64,000 nt of DNA from Alviniconcha marisindica (GCA_018857735.1 JABMCL010000991.1:345001-409000), one strand, 5' to 3'. Shown: positions 23,064 through 37,062, counted from the stretch's first letter. The notes: generated by a model not told the origin, from the sequence alone. Made by a program: numbers and translations.

Positions 23064-23300
23064 TGGGGGGGTAGGGCGGGCGAGTTTGCTCGCTTCGCTC
23101 ACTTTGTCCCTAATAATTATGTCAGTAAGTAAGTGATCACGGTGCATCACGTCCACAGAAACCGCAATGCTTAATTAACAGGGACGGGGGACGGGGGACG
23201 GGGGGCGGGTGGGGGTGGGGGTGGGGTGCGCGGGTGGGGTTGGGGGGTGGGGTGGGATCGGGTAGAGGTGAACAGCTCAATCGTCCGCGCGCTCCGACCG
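23064..23300. repeat. Module fragment and G-rich tract
   Basis: CACGTCCACAGAAACCGCAA at about 23147-23166 is a piece of the shared module. A G-rich stretch with many G3-5 runs follows at 23180-23265 and could form G-quadruplexes. Confidence 0.6.
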
Positions 23301-25153
23301 GCTGAGACCGAAGAGACCGTCAGCCACCGCTGAACAACGACGACGCCAAGGAGGTGGGGACGCCGCCAGTGCCAAGCAACGCGTGTGCTCTGCTGACTGC
23401 TGCTTCAACAGCTGTGCGGAACAGAGTCACAGAGACCGTGTCCAGAGAACCTCCTGCTGAAGAACAACTCGCCAGCAAGACAATCCATCCAGATGTGAAA
23501 GCCCAGCTCCACCTCCCTACAAAGACAGTGTCCAGAGAAGCAACTGTTCCCAGCTCCACCTCCCTACAAAGACAGTGTCCAGAGAAGCAACTGTTCCCAG
23601 CTCCGCCTCCCTACAAAGACAGTGTCCAGAGAAGCAACTGTTCCCAGCTCCACCTCCCTACAAAGACAGTGTCCAGAGAAGCAACTGTTCCCAGCTCCAC
23701 CTCCCTGCAAAGACAGTGTCAAGAGAACCAACTGTTCCCAGCTCCACCTCCCTACAAAGACAGTGTCCAGAGAAGCAACTGTTCCCAGCTCCACCTCCCT
23801 ACAAAGACAGTGCCCAGAGAAGCAACTGTTCCAGCTCCACCTCCCTACAAAGACAGTGTCCAGAGAAGCAACTGTTCCCAGCTCTACCTCCCTACAAAGA
23901 CAGTGTCCAGAGAAGCAACTGTTCCCAGCTCCACCTCCTACAAAGACAGTGTCCAGAGAAGCAACTGTTCCCAGCTCTACCTCCCTACAAAGACAGTGTC
24001 CAGAGAAGCAACTGTTCCCAGCTCCACCTCCCTACAAAGACAGTGCCCCCAAGTGTCAACTGTAGGGAGCTCCACCTCCCTACAAAGACAGTGTCCAGAG
24101 AAGCAACTGTTCCCAGCTCCACCTCCCTACAAAGACAACTGTAGGGAGCTCCATCTCCCTACAAAGACAGTGTCCAGAGAAGCAACTGTTCCCAGCTCCA
24201 CCTCCCTACAAAGACAGTGCCCCCAAGTGTCAACTGTAGGGAGCTCCACCTCCCTACAAAGACAGTGTCCAGAGAAGCAACTGTCCCCAGCTCCACCTCC
24301 CTACAAAGACAGTGCCCCAAGTGTCAACTGTAGGGAGCTCCACCTCCCTACAGAGAACCAACTGTTCCCAGCTCCACCTCCCTACAAAGACGGTGTCCAG
24401 AGAACCAACTGTTCCCAGAACCAACTGTTCCCAGCTCCACCTCCCTACAAAGACGGTGTCCAGAGAACCAACTGTTCCCAGCTCCAGCTCCCTACAAAGT
24501 CAGAGTCCAGAGAACCAACTGTTCCCAGCTCCACCTCCCTACAAAGACAGTGTCCAGAGAGCCAACTGTTCCCAGCTCCACCTCCCTACAAAGACAGTGT
24601 CCAGAGAGCCAACTGTTCCCAGCTCCACCTCCCTACAAAGACAGTGTCCAGAGAGCCAACTGTTCCCAGCTCCACCTCCCTACAAAGACAGTGTCCAGAG
24701 AACCAACTGTTCCCAGCTCCACCTCCCTACAAAGACAGTGTCCAGAGAACCAACTGTTCCCAGCTCCACCTCCCTACAAAGACAGTGTCCAGAGAGCCAA
24801 CTGTTCCCAGCTCCACCTCCCTACAAAGACAGTGTCCAGAGAAGCAACTGTTCCCAGCTCCACCTCCCTACAAAGACAGTGCCCCCAAGTGTCAACTGTA
24901 GGGAGCTCCACCTCCCTACAAAGACAGTGTCCAGAGAAGCAACTGTTCCCAGCTCCACCTCCCTACAAAGACAGTGTCCAGAGAAGCAACTGTTCCCAGC
25001 TCCACCTCCCTACAAAGACAGTGCCCCCAAGTGTCAACTGTAGGGAGCTCCACCTCCCTACAAAGACAGTGTCAAGAGAACCAACTGTTCCCAGCTCCAC
25101 CTCCCTACAAAGACAGTGTCCAGAGAAGCAACTGTTCCCAGCTCCACCTCCCG
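23301..25153. repeat. 47-bp minisatellite, about 35 copies, grown out of a family 4 element
   Basis: From 23345 to about 23500 the sequence follows family 4 (GGACGCCGCCAGTGCC, TTCAACAGCTGTGCGGAACA, AGCCCAGCTCCACCTCCCTA). It then repeats the unit CAGCTCCACCTCCCTACAAA, GACAGTGTCCAGAGAAGCAA, CTGTTCC. Some units carry GCCCCCAAGTGTCAACTGTA instead. Because 47 is not a multiple of three and the unit lacks stops, all three plus frames stay open for hundreds of codons. Confidence 0.9.
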
Positions 25154-25221
25154 AACATGGTGCTTAACGTCCACAGAAATCATGAACCTATATATATATA
25201 TATATATAGTTATATATAGGT

Positions 25222-25350
25222 CCACGCAGAGAGAGCCGGTCTGGCCTAGCGGTAAGGTGTTAGGCTGGTAAGCAGAGGGACCTCGGTTCGAAACTGCTTC
25301 GGCCCTCCTTTCCTTTCGGCCAGTTACCGGCCGTCGCGCTTTACGTCCAC
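25222..25350 (+). mobile_element. SINE family 2, internally deleted copy
   Basis: The tRNA-like head (GAGCCGGTCTGGCCTAGCGG to GGTTCGAAACTGC) is followed almost at once by CGCTTTACGTCCACAG and (GTAA)n, so the body is missing. Confidence 0.7.
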
Positions 25351-25351
25351 A

Positions 25352-25674
25352 GTAAGTAAGTAAACATGGTGCTTAACGTCCACAGAAACCGCAAGGCTTA
25401 TTAGGGACGGGGAGAAGGGGGGAGGGGGTATGGAGGTGGGAAAAGAGGGAGATTATATACCTATAGCTACACTGTCACCACCAGAATGACTTCTGCAATA
25501 AGATGGGCAGCGATGAGAGCCAGTTTAATGTTTCAGTAGGAAGTGACGGACAAAGTCACAAGACAGTGTCCGCAAATCACAACCTTTTCGAAGAGAAAGG
25601 AAAGCCGAAGCGGTATCGAACCGAGGTCCTTCCGCTTACCAGCCTAACGCCTTACCGCTAGGCCAAACCGGCTC
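25352..25674 (-). mobile_element. SINE family 2, full-length, minus
   Basis: GTAAACATGGTGCTTAACGT, the shared module, AACCTTTTCGAAGAG, the B-box complement GTATCGAACCGAGG, and CTAGGCCAAACCGGCTCAC at the head end. It faces the deleted copy next to it. Confidence 0.9.
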
Positions 25675-25687
25675 ACACGTCCACAGA

Positions 25688-25707
25688 AACCATGGACACA
25701 CACGCAC

Positions 25708-25765
<58 letters not shown>

Positions 25766-25800
25766 CACACACACACACACACACACACACACAGCGTCAC

Positions 25801-25898
<98 letters not shown>
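25688..25898. repeat. (CA)n microsatellite
   Basis: (CA)n with few interruptions, followed by a G-tract at 25927-25940. Confidence 0.95.
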
Positions 25899-25899
<1 letters not shown>

Positions 25900-25940
25900 G
25901 ACAAAGACAGCTGTGGCAGATGTTAAGGGGGGGGGGGGGG

Positions 25941-26185
25941 TAAAGGTGGGCAGGTGTGTTACATAAATAAGGGTAGATAAAAGGTTGACAGAACATTAAA
26001 ATCCAATTACTAACTAACCTGGCAGCAGCACGAGGAACAGTTCTTTCTCTGATATAATGGCTGCTTGCAACATCTGCCAACGCATCGATGCAGTAAACAA
26101 TTCAGTGTGATCATTATGTACGGAACACGGGCCAGCCTATAGAGTTTTCCATGACGATCAATATTTCCCCAATAGTTTCTCTGCC
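25941..26185. other. No recognised feature apart from a repeat end
   Basis: GTTGACAGAACATTAAAATC and CAATTACTAACTAAC at 25984-26017 resemble the ends at 26932-26970 and, inverted, at about 43935 and 49820. This marks another dispersed element. Confidence 0.45.
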
Positions 26186-26189
26186 TGCC

Positions 26190-26873
<684 letters not shown>

Positions 26874-27126
26874 GGTTTTGAAGTGTGCGTTTTGCTTGTG
26901 AGAGAGTGTGACTGTCCTGAGGTGACCCCGTGCGGCTGACGGGACGTTAAAATCCAGTTAACTAATTAACTGCATCGAGACATGGCACGTGGAGAGAAAA
27001 AAAGTTGCTACCACTGTTCCAGGCCGTGCGGTACAAATCGGTCCGCTGGACCGAAAGTGCAGGCAACACTTGGGGTAAACAACAATACTGCACTAACTGT
27101 GCGATAACAAGTGCGTTTTATGTCGT

Positions 27127-27445
27127 GAGCCGGTTGGGCCCAGCGGTAAGGCGATAGGCTGGTAAGCGGAAGGACCTCGGTTCGATACCGCTTCGGCTCT
27201 CCTTTCTCTTCAAAAATGGTTGTGGTTTGTGGACGCTGTCTTGTGACGTTGTCCGTCGCTTCTACTGAAACATTGAAATGGCTCTCATCGCTGCCCATCT
27301 TATTGCAGAAGTCATTCTGGTGGTGACAGTGTAGCGATAGGTATACAGTCTCCCTCTCCCCCCACCTCCTACCCCCCCCCCCCCCCTTCTTCTCCCCGTC
27401 CCTAATAAGCCGCACGGTTTCTGTGGACGTTAAGCACCATGTTTA
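27127..27445 (+). mobile_element. SINE family 2, full-length
   Basis: GAGCCGGTTGGGCCCAGCGG head, B-box-like GGTTCGATACC, body, C-tract at 27371-27388, shared module, ACCATGTTTACTTCCTTCC. Confidence 0.9.
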
Positions 27446-27575
27446 CTTCCTTCCTTTTGTGCTCACCATGTTCTTAATCGAATAGATGTTTGTGACGTCA
27501 TCAGTTTATGTAAGATTCCGGCCGTAATGACGTAAGCATTTTCGCTGGATGCACGGCCCAACTGTTATGTTAAAG

Positions 27576-28049
27576 TTTGATTGATTGATGATCGCTTATA
27601 TAGCGCTATTCTCCGCTCTCTTGAGCAGACTCACTGCGCTCGCATGAGTTTCTACGTGAGTGAATAGCTTTTTATAGCGCGTTTTTTTAATATCCACCGA
27701 AGTGGTGTACTTAAGCGCTGGCATGGCTGGTGCCACATGCAACTGCAGCCGTCTCGGCGCAAGTTCTGTGTACACCACACAACCATGCTCCATGTCACTT
27801 CATGCAAAGCCACATACGTAAGGTGTATGCGTGTTTAGCTGTAACCTGCCACCTGCACTTTTGGCAGAATGACCGGGATCTTTTACGTGCTACTGCGTAA
27901 CACGGGGCAGGAACGGATACCGAAACAGGAGTCAGCACAGAAAGTCGACCCTGGAGGAAAAAAATTCTCCCGCCGCTCCTGCAGGGATTCGAACCCGCGC
28001 CCTTTCAGTCACGAGTCCGGCGCTCTAACCACTGAGCCACCCCCGCCCC
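27576..28049 (-). mobile_element. SINE family 1, full-length, minus
   Basis: (TTGA)n tail at the left, TATAGCGCTATTCTCCGCTC, body, then the head at the right: B-box complement GATTCGAACCCGCGCC and CTAACCACTGAGCCACCCC. Confidence 0.9.
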
Positions 28050-28410
28050 AAAGTATTGTTATATAGTACGACATAAATGTTGTTTACACCAATAACTGTG
28101 TAAAGGAACCGTTGGGTACTGAACCGACCAGCCTACATTTTGACCTCTGAAAGGCCGCTGTTAACTCAACGCTGCACGAACAAGGACCCCTGCACTCCCC
28201 GTAGTGTAACTGTAAGCGAGAAAGGAACTATTATAATTATATACAGCAGTGGTGTGTGAATGCAGCTAGACAGATAAAGAACCTTAGGCGTGAAAGGAGA
28301 GGTGGACGTCCTGGGCTCCCCGTCTGTAGTACGACAGTCCCAGCGGTCCCTGTGCACGTAAGGCGACACGGAACGAACGCAACTTGGTCAACAGTGTATG
28401 TAAATTTATA
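28050..28410. other. Unassigned; degenerate module fragment
   Basis: AGGTGGACGTCCTGGGCTCC at about 28302 and TGTGCACGTAAGG at 28351 are a decayed shared module. Nothing else recognised. Confidence 0.4.
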
Positions 28411-28414
28411 CAGC

Positions 28415-29151
<737 letters not shown>

Positions 29152-29334
29152 CATCAATCGCCTGGAGGAGAGAGGCATTGAAAGAGGAAGTTCTGGACGA
29201 CGTCGGGGAAACATCTGGTAGACAGGACGGAGCGCACATGGGCTTTTCCGAGCGCCAAGATACCATCTTGAACTGAACTAAGCGAATGAGAAGTGTTACT
29301 GTTTCCCATAAAGCCCCCTCCTGTCCCACAGAGT

Positions 29335-29815
29335 CTTCACACCCAGTTTCACGCCAACAGGTTCACACCGAGTTTCACGCCAACAGGTTCACACCGAGTT
29401 TCACGCCAACAGGTTCACACCGAGTTTCACGCCGACAGGTTCACACCAAGTTTCACGCCAACAGGTTCACACCCAGTTTCACGCCAACCAGTTCACGCCA
29501 AGGTTCACACCAACAGGTTCACACCAAGGTTCACGCCGACAGGTTCACACCAAGGTTCACGCCGACAGGTTCACACCAAGTTTCACGCCAACAGGTTCAC
29601 ACCAAGGTTCACGCCAACAGGTTCACACCAAGGTTCACGCCAACAGGTTCACACCAAGTTTCACGCCGACAGGTTCACACCAAATTTCACACCAACAGGT
29701 TCAAACCAAGTTTCACGCCAACAGGTTCACACCAAGTTTCACGCCAACAGGCTCACACCAACTTTCACGCCAACAGGTTCACACCAACTTTCACGCCGAC
29801 AGGTTCAGCGGCTCA
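29335..29815. repeat. 26-bp minisatellite, about 18 copies
   Basis: The unit is CAGGTTCACACCAAGTTTCA plus CGCCAA, with alternation GTTTCAC/GGTTCAC and CCAACA/CCGACA. The period is not a multiple of three and all plus frames are open by chance. Confidence 0.9.
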
Positions 29816-29889
29816 GTGGGTTCAGTTCCCAATTTCCCATGGCGTTGACATCGCCCTGATGTAACCGCTGTGGTTGAGTGGGCGTAAAA

Positions 29890-30288
29890 GAAGGTTCCAG
29901 GCGAGATGAAAAGATCAAGAGATCTTAGAGGAGGGAGGTGGAGCTGGACCTTCAAGTTAGCCTCATGAGCAGGGAGGTGGAACTGGGCTGCGAAAGTTGG
30001 ACTTCTTTCGCTTCGGGTTGTTCCTCAACAGCAGTGCAACGGACATTGTCCTTGTGACTCTGCCAAGCACGGCGGTTGAAACAGCAATTGCGCAGTGCAC
30101 TAGTCGCTGGGCAATGGCGAGGGGACACCGCCTTAACACTTCCATTGTTCTGGCGGCAGTCCACGATCTCTCCGGTCTTTTTCGGGCGGTATCCGCGGTC
30201 GAGCCTTCACTCTTTTCGTCCCCCCCACCCCCCCACTCCGTCCCTAATACGCCACCTCGCTTCTGTGGACGTAAAGCAAAATGGTCCT
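29890..30288 (-). repeat. Dispersed family 4 copy, minus
   Basis: AGGCGAGATGAAAAGATCAA, GGAGGGAGGTGGAGCTGG, GACATTGTCCTTGTGACTCT to TTCTGTGGACGTAAAGCA, with a C-rich tract at 30220-30236. Confidence 0.85.
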
Positions 30289-30334
30289 CGGCGTAAAACA
30301 CCAACTTACTGACTCACCCCATGGCGTTGACACA

Positions 30335-30662
30335 CACGCAGTAGCACGTAAACGATTCCGGTCGTTCTGCCCACAGTGCAGGTGGCAGGTTACAGCTAAA
30401 CACACATGCACCCTACGTATATGTATCCTTGCATGAAGTGACACCGTAAACTGGTGAATGGTTGAATGGTGTACACAATACTTGCGCCGAGACGGCAACA
30501 GTTTCACGTGGCAACAGCCATGCAACAACAAAACAGCTCTCTCAGTACACCACCTCGGTGGATATTGAAAAACGCATTATGAAAAGGATAGTCATTCATT
30601 CAGAATCACATGCAACATAAGCGCAGTGAGTCTGCTCGAGAGCAGAGAATAGCGATCAATAA
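30335..30662 (+). mobile_element. SINE family 1, 5' truncated
   Basis: From GCAGTAGCACGTAAACGATT through GTGGATATTGAAAAACGC to GAGAATAGCGATCAATAATAA. Confidence 0.85.
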
Positions 30663-30797
30663 TAATAATAAGAGACAGACAGACAGATAGCTAGACAGAC
30701 AGACAGACGTACACATTCTTCTTTAATTATTAAGATTCTCCAGCAAGTGGACCGTTAAATCGCTAACCCACAGAGCTTTAGGTGCTTTGTAACAACT

Positions 30798-31080
30798 CAA
30801 GCTCTAAAACTTTATTTCACAAGGAATGTAGTTTCGGTTCAATCAAACCCTGTCAAACAACTAGTCCTTGCTAATAAGCTACTGATGAGTAAAAATAAGA
30901 GAGATAAGATAAGAAGGATAAAGATACACATGGATAAAGATTTAAGCACGATTCGGCTTTTTTGTTGTTGCAAATCTGTCCCTGATGACAAACACAGCAA
31001 CACATCAAACAAGAATACAGTTAATCGTGCGGGGAAAAACGACTTAAAAACAAAACGAAAACTAATTTCTGTCAAAAAAA
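30798..31080 (-). mobile_element. Two LINE 3' UTR tails, minus
   Basis: 30798-30890 is tail family T1 (AAAACTTTATTTCACAAGGA, ACTAGTCCTTGCT). 30893-31075 is a second type (GATAAGATAAG, GATAAAGATTTAAGCACG, CAAATCTGTCCCTGATGACA) whose reverse complement is at 59925-60092. Confidence 0.7.
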
Positions 31081-31084
31081 AAAA

Positions 31085-31420
<336 letters not shown>

Positions 31421-31602
31421 AACTATGAACCTGCCTGAGTTCAGTGTCACCGAAGCGTGAAAAGCTCTACGTGTCTGAAGACACGACGCGAGATCTTGGG
31501 CAGTGCGAGAAAGGTCGCGGCCACTCTGCTCCCCGAGACAGCGTGAAGAGAAGCCACCAAAGAAAAGGAGGCGCAGTGCATTCACTCCCAAGTTCAGTAG
31601 GT

Positions 31603-31927
31603 TAGTAAACGTGGTGCTTAACGTCCACAGAAACCATAAGGCTCATCAGGGACGGGGAGAAAGGGGGAAGCGGGTATGGAGGTGGGGGAGAGGGAGATGG
31701 GAGATTATATACCTCTCGCTACACTGTCGCCACCAGAATGACTTCTGCATCAAGGTGGGCAGCGATGAGAGCCATTTTAATGTTTCGTAATTGAGAGGGA
31801 CAAAGTCACAAGACAGTGTCCGCAGACCACAACCTTTTTGAAGAGAAAGGAGAGCCGAAGCGGATTCGAACCGAGGTCCATCTGCTTACCAGCCTAACGC
31901 CTTACCGCTGGGCCAAATCGGCTCACT
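31603..31927 (-). mobile_element. SINE family 2, full-length, minus
   Basis: GTGGTGCTTAACGTCCACAG, module, body, B-box complement GATTCGAACCGAGG, GCTGGGCCAAATCGGCTCAC. Confidence 0.9.
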
Positions 31928-31971
31928 TCCCAAGTTCAAACGATCATAAACCATATGTAGGTCAGACCCAC

Positions 31972-32166
31972 CCGCTGCCGTGGCCCAGTGGTTTGCGCTT
32001 CGGGATGAGGTAGGCCACGGAGTAACAGATTCGAATCCCATCAAGATCACGAAATAAAAAGGTTCAAAAGAACGCTGTTTGTTCCTTCTCGATTCAAACG
32101 ATTTCGGTTTTATTGTGCTGACGTAAGCAATGTGGGCGGTTATAAAAGAAACGCCTGATATAATCG
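31972..32166 (+). mobile_element. SINE family 5, tRNA-like head with short body
   Basis: The head has an A-box-like TGGCCCAGTGG and a B-box-like AGATTCGAATCCC. The body contains TCTCGATTCAAACGATTTCG and AACGCCTGATATAATCGGAG. Bodies without heads recur at about 38430-38520 and 40395-40490, which supports a dispersed family. Confidence 0.65.
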
Positions 32167-32167
32167 G

Positions 32168-32357
32168 AGCTCTCACATAGTTCAGGAGCTGTGTGAAAGT
32201 CGAGGTGGCCGTCCTGGGCTGTCCGTCCTAACGAGCCTTCTGGCTTCCGTGGACGTAAAGCTATATTGAACCACGCTTCGGCATTGGTCTCAGCTTGTCC
32301 CTAATATGTCAGCCGACATCCGAGGACATTAAGTATCACTTCATCATCATCATCAAT
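32168..32357 (-). repeat. Dispersed family 3 copy, minus
   Basis: ATAGTTCAGGAGCTGTGTGA, the module, GCTTCGGCATTGGTCTCAGC, GAGGACATTAAGTATCACTT, (CAT)n. Confidence 0.85.
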
Positions 32358-32366
32358 CGGAGTTCG

Positions 32367-32688
32367 TGAGCCGGGTTGGCCTAGCGGTAAGGCGTTAGGC
32401 CGGTAAGCAGGAGGACCTCGGTTCGATACCGCTTCGGCTCTCCCTTCTCTTCAAAAAAGGTTTGTGGACACTGTCTTGTGACTTTGTCCCTCACAATTAA
32501 CGAAACATTAAACTGGCGGCTCTCGTCGCTGCCCGTCTTAATGCAGCAGTCATTCTGGTGGTGGCAGCTAGTGTACCGACAGATATGTAACCTCCCTCTT
32601 CCCCCCACCTCCATACCCCCTTCTCCCCGTCCCTAATAAGCCTTGTGGTTTCTGTGGACGTTAAGCACCATGCTTACTTACCTAATCT
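32367..32688 (+). mobile_element. SINE family 2, full-length
   Basis: GAGCCGGGTTGGCCTAGCGG head, B-box-like GGTTCGATACC, body, shared module, ACCATGCTTACTTACC. Confidence 0.9.
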
Positions 32689-32853
32689 GAGTTTTTCCTC
32701 CGGGGACATTCAGCCCCACGTGATAATAATAATAATAATAAGACATAACTTTTGTATAGCGCTATTCTCTGGTGCACACAAACTCACTGCGCTTTACAAC
32801 ATTCTCCAACATTTTCTAAGTTGCACAAACATATACTATTGACAACTACAATG

Positions 32854-33270
<417 letters not shown>

Positions 33271-33509
33271 AAAGTACAGAGAAGCAGCAATATATAAAGA
33301 AAATTATCTAAATATATTACATAAAATGAAATATATAAAAAGAAAATATATAAAGATCAGTCTGAGTTCGGAGCTCAGGAGCTGTGCGACGGTCGAGGGG
33401 GGCGTGATCGTTGTCTAACGTTCGCGTGCACACACACAGGGTATGCGTGGCGAACCTTCAGACCAAATAAATGCTCCAGGCGGTAACTTGACACTGTTAT
33501 TGTAAGTAA

Positions 33510-33550
33510 GTAAGTAAACATGGTGCTTAGCTGCCACAGAAACAGAACCC
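33510..33550 (-). mobile_element. SINE family 2, 3'-end fragment
   Basis: GTAAGTAAACATGGTGCTTA then GCCACAGAAACAGAACC. Only the terminal module is present; the minisatellite starts right after it. Confidence 0.6.
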
Positions 33551-34770
33551 CTCCCTCTCACCTGACCAGTGTGGTACGTGTGTCCTGACTGCTGTGGCTG
33601 TGTCACACTACCCCTCCCTCTCACGTGACCAGTGTGGTACGTGTGTCCTGACTGCAGTGGCTCTGTCACGCTACCCCTCCCTCTCACCTCACCACTGTGG
33701 TGTGTCCTGACTGCAGTGGCTCTGTCACGCTACCCCTCCCTCTCACCTCACCACTGTGGTGTGTCCCGACTGCTGTGGCTCTGTCACGCTACCCCTTCCT
33801 CTCACCTGACCAGTGTGGTACGTGTGTCCTGACTGCTGTGGCTTTGTCACACTACCCCTCCCTCTCACCTGACCAGCGTGGTGTGTCCTGACTGCAGTGG
33901 CTCTGTCACGCTACCCCTCCCTCTCACCTCACCACTGTGGTACGTGGTCCTGACTGCAGTGGCCCTGTCGCGCTACCCCTCCTTCTCACCTGACCAGCGT
34001 GGTGTGTCCTGACTGCTGTGGCTGTGTCACACTACCCCTCCCTCTCACCTCACCAGTGTGGTGTGTCCTGACTGCTGTGGCTCTGTCACGCTACCCCTCC
34101 CTCTCACCTCACCACTGTGATGTGTCCTGAATGCTGTGGCTCTGTCACGCTACCCCTCCCTCTCACCTGACCAGCGTGGTGTGTCCTGACTGCAGTGGCT
34201 CTGTCACGCTACCCCTCCCTCTCACCTCACCACTGTGGTACGTGTGTCCTGACTGCAGTGGCTCTGTCACGCTACCCCTCCTTCTCACCTGACCAGCGCG
34301 GTGTGTCCTGAATGCTGTGGCTCTGTCACGCTACCCCTCCCTCTCACCTCACCAGTGTGGTGTGTCCTGACTGCTGTGGCTCTGTCACGCTACCCCTCCC
34401 TCTCACCTCACCAGTGTGGTGTGTCCTGACTGCTGTGGCTCTGTCACGCTACCCCTCCCTCTCACCTCACCACTGTGATGTGTCCTGAATGCTGTGGCTC
34501 TGTCACGCTACCCCTCCCTCTCACCTGGCCAGCGTGGTGTGTCCTGACTGCTGTGGCCCTGTCACGCTACCCCTCCCTCTCACCTCACCAGTGTGGTGTG
34601 TCCTGACTGCTGTGGCTCTGTCACGCTACCCCTCCCTCTCACCTCACCACTGTGATGTGTCCTGAATGCTGTGGCTCTGTCACGCTACCCCTCCCTCTCA
34701 CCTGGCCAGCGTGGTGTGTCCTGACTGCAGTTGCTCTGTCACGCTACCCCTCCCTCTCACTGCAGTCCGT
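33550..34770. repeat. GC-rich minisatellite, about 21 copies of 54-60 bp
   Basis: The unit contains CTACCCCTCCCTCTCACCTG, ACCAGTGTGGT, TGTCCTGACTGCTGTGGCTC and TGTCACG. Two subtypes, one with and one without TACGTG, give slightly different unit lengths and form higher-order groups. Confidence 0.9.
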
Positions 34771-35250
34771 CCGGCCCACGATGACGCTGACCAGACTTGA
34801 TTTCCACTCACAATCGCAACTTTTCCTTAGTACACGACTGTGCACACTGACTCTTGCGAAACGGAAGTCACAGATCTATTAGTATTACTCTCGGCAGATT
34901 CAACCCGCTGCCGTTTATCCTCAGTGACTGACTGACATACTCAAACAATCATGTCGTGTACTCCCCCCCCCCCCCCCCCCCTCCCCCCCCCCCCCCTCCC
35001 CCCCACCTCCCCCCTTCCTCTCCACACATCCCAACCACTCTTGGCCCTTTCCGTGAGTCACGTAGGCCGACGGCACGTTTCCGGCAACCGTCTGAATTAT
35101 TTGCTCGCACCTATCACAGTATTGATTGTTAGATAAGCAGAGCTGCTGAAGAACATCTCCGTCACTACTTGGCCGACCGAACACAGCTGCACAGCGGCAT
35201 TTAAAGGAAATCGCCTTCTCAAAACATCTTCAGCCTGTCCCATTAAAGCT

Positions 35251-35260
<10 letters not shown>
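34771..35260. other. Unassigned, with C-tract
   Basis: A C-tract with few T at about 34963-35015 is flanked by non-repetitive sequence in which no exon is recognised. Confidence 0.4.

Positions 35261-35261
<1 letters not shown>

Positions 35262-35285
<24 letters not shown>
35262..35285. repeat. (CT)n microsatellite
   Basis: Pure short (CT)n. Confidence 0.9.
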
Positions 35286-35288
<3 letters not shown>

Positions 35289-35486
35289 CGAACTGATCAG
35301 ATGTTCTGCTGCTTCATTAGCTCATAATATGCCCACCGTATGCTCATAATATGTAACTGAACGATGCACGGCATGTGTTCATCTGGCGCTGTGAGCACGC
35401 TATGTTTTGTCAGTGTGGAAATTCTCACGTATAACGTTTCACTCACACTCATTCGTGAGTATACTATGTATATATATATATATATA

Positions 35487-35597
35487 TATATAAGTAATGC
35501 CTGTAATTTGATATCTATTTACCAGTAGCTTAGCAAGGACTAGTTAGTTTTTCGACTGAACTTAACTACAATCCTTGTAAATAAGTTTCGAGTTCGA

Positions 35598-35645
<48 letters not shown>
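35487..35645 (+). mobile_element. LINE-tail family T1, plus, with (CT)n
   Basis: AATGCCTGTAATTTGATATC, GCAAGGACTAGTTAG, ACAATCCTTGTAAATAAG, GAGTTCGAGTTC, then (CT)n. Reverse complement of 15028-15145. Confidence 0.75.
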
Positions 35646-35649
<4 letters not shown>

Positions 35650-35794
35650 CTGACAATAAAAGAAAAACAACGTGTATAATATAACAGAGAAGTTAAAAGA
35701 AACGACAAGTTGGCTTAAAGTTTTCCGAAATTTAACTGCTTTCCTCGGGGGCTTGTTTCTTGCCATACTTATGTATAAACCGCGCGCGCGCGTG

Positions 35795-35802
35795 CACACT
35801 GA

Positions 35803-35835
<33 letters not shown>

Positions 35836-35928
35836 TCTCTCTCTCTCTCTCTCACACTCTTTCTCACACTCCGAACACCGCTTTCCGGCACCTGCCTCCT
35901 GAAGGAAGTATGTCTCTTTCTCTCTTTA

Positions 35929-35987
<59 letters not shown>

Positions 35988-36085
35988 CTACTCTCTCTCT
36001 TCCCCTCCACACACACACTTCTTCTCTACTCACACACTCTCTCTCTCTCTCCCACGCACGCACGCGCGCACACACACACATTCTC

Positions 36086-36116
<31 letters not shown>

Positions 36117-36366
36117 TCTCTCTCTCACACACACACACGCACGCACGCACACACACACACAACACACTCTCTCTCTCTCTCACACACAAAACACACACAC
36201 ACTCCTCACGCACGCACTGACGCGCGCGGCCGCGCACACACACACACACACACACACTTTCTCTCTCTCTCTCTCTCTTCTACTCTCTCACCAGCACGCA
36301 CGCACGCACGCACGCACACACACACCTCCTCTCTCTCTCACGCACGCACGCACGCCACACACACAC

Positions 36367-36442
<76 letters not shown>

Positions 36443-36472
36443 CACACCCACACACACACCCACACACACCAA
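35795..36472. repeat. (CT)n/(CA)n microsatellite complex
   Basis: (CT)n and (CA)n with frequent (ACGC)n patches. Open frames are Ser-Leu or His-Thr repeats. Confidence 0.95.
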
Positions 36473-36611
36473 GAGCGAACACTTGGCTGCTCTCAAAGCG
36501 TGGCAGGGAAGGAAACGCGGCAGTGACCCATTTTCTTTTTTTCTCTCTCGCTGCTGTCTGCATTTGCACAGGATGTACGTTCTTTCGCTGCCACAGATGT
36601 AGGCCAAACAC

Positions 36612-36735
36612 ACATCCCGCCCCCCCCCCCCCAACCCCATGCGGCCAATAAAGGCGATGAGTGGGGGCGGGGGAGGGTGAGGGGGCGGAGGGAGGGGGGG
36701 GGGAGGAGGCAGAGGAGGAGGGGGGTAGGATGTGG
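36612..36735. repeat. C-tract then G-rich tract
   Basis: C-tract at 36618-36633 and G-rich runs from 36661 to 36727, G-quadruplex-prone. Confidence 0.7.
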
Positions 36736-36949
36736 AGATTTATTTGATTTTTTATTTAAAAAATTATTCAGCCAAATGCACGGCAGCGCAGTTGTAATGA
36801 CGCTGTTCGGCGTATGATGTAAGCTTTTGTATTATTTCACTGATCTCATTTTATTGCGTAGCTCATGTTTACAGCAGAGTTTTTTTGTTTTGTTTTTGTA
36901 ACACAGTTTGTTTTGTTTTTTTGTTTTTTTAAAATCTGGTGCGTGAAAC

Positions 36950-36950
36950 T

Positions 36951-37025
<75 letters not shown>

Positions 37026-37062
37026 CGTACTACAGCACCGCGTAAATGAATGAGTTTGTTTA

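Noticed and set aside
23354..24901. 515-codon open frame on the plus strand
   Set aside because: It is the translation of the 47-bp minisatellite. The period is not a multiple of three and the other plus frames are open too, so the openness follows from a stop-free unit. No start context, splice signals or similarity to a protein family.
29286..29864. Frames of about 190 codons with HTKFHANRFTP-type repeats
   Set aside because: Translation of the 26-bp minisatellite; several frames are open for the same reason.
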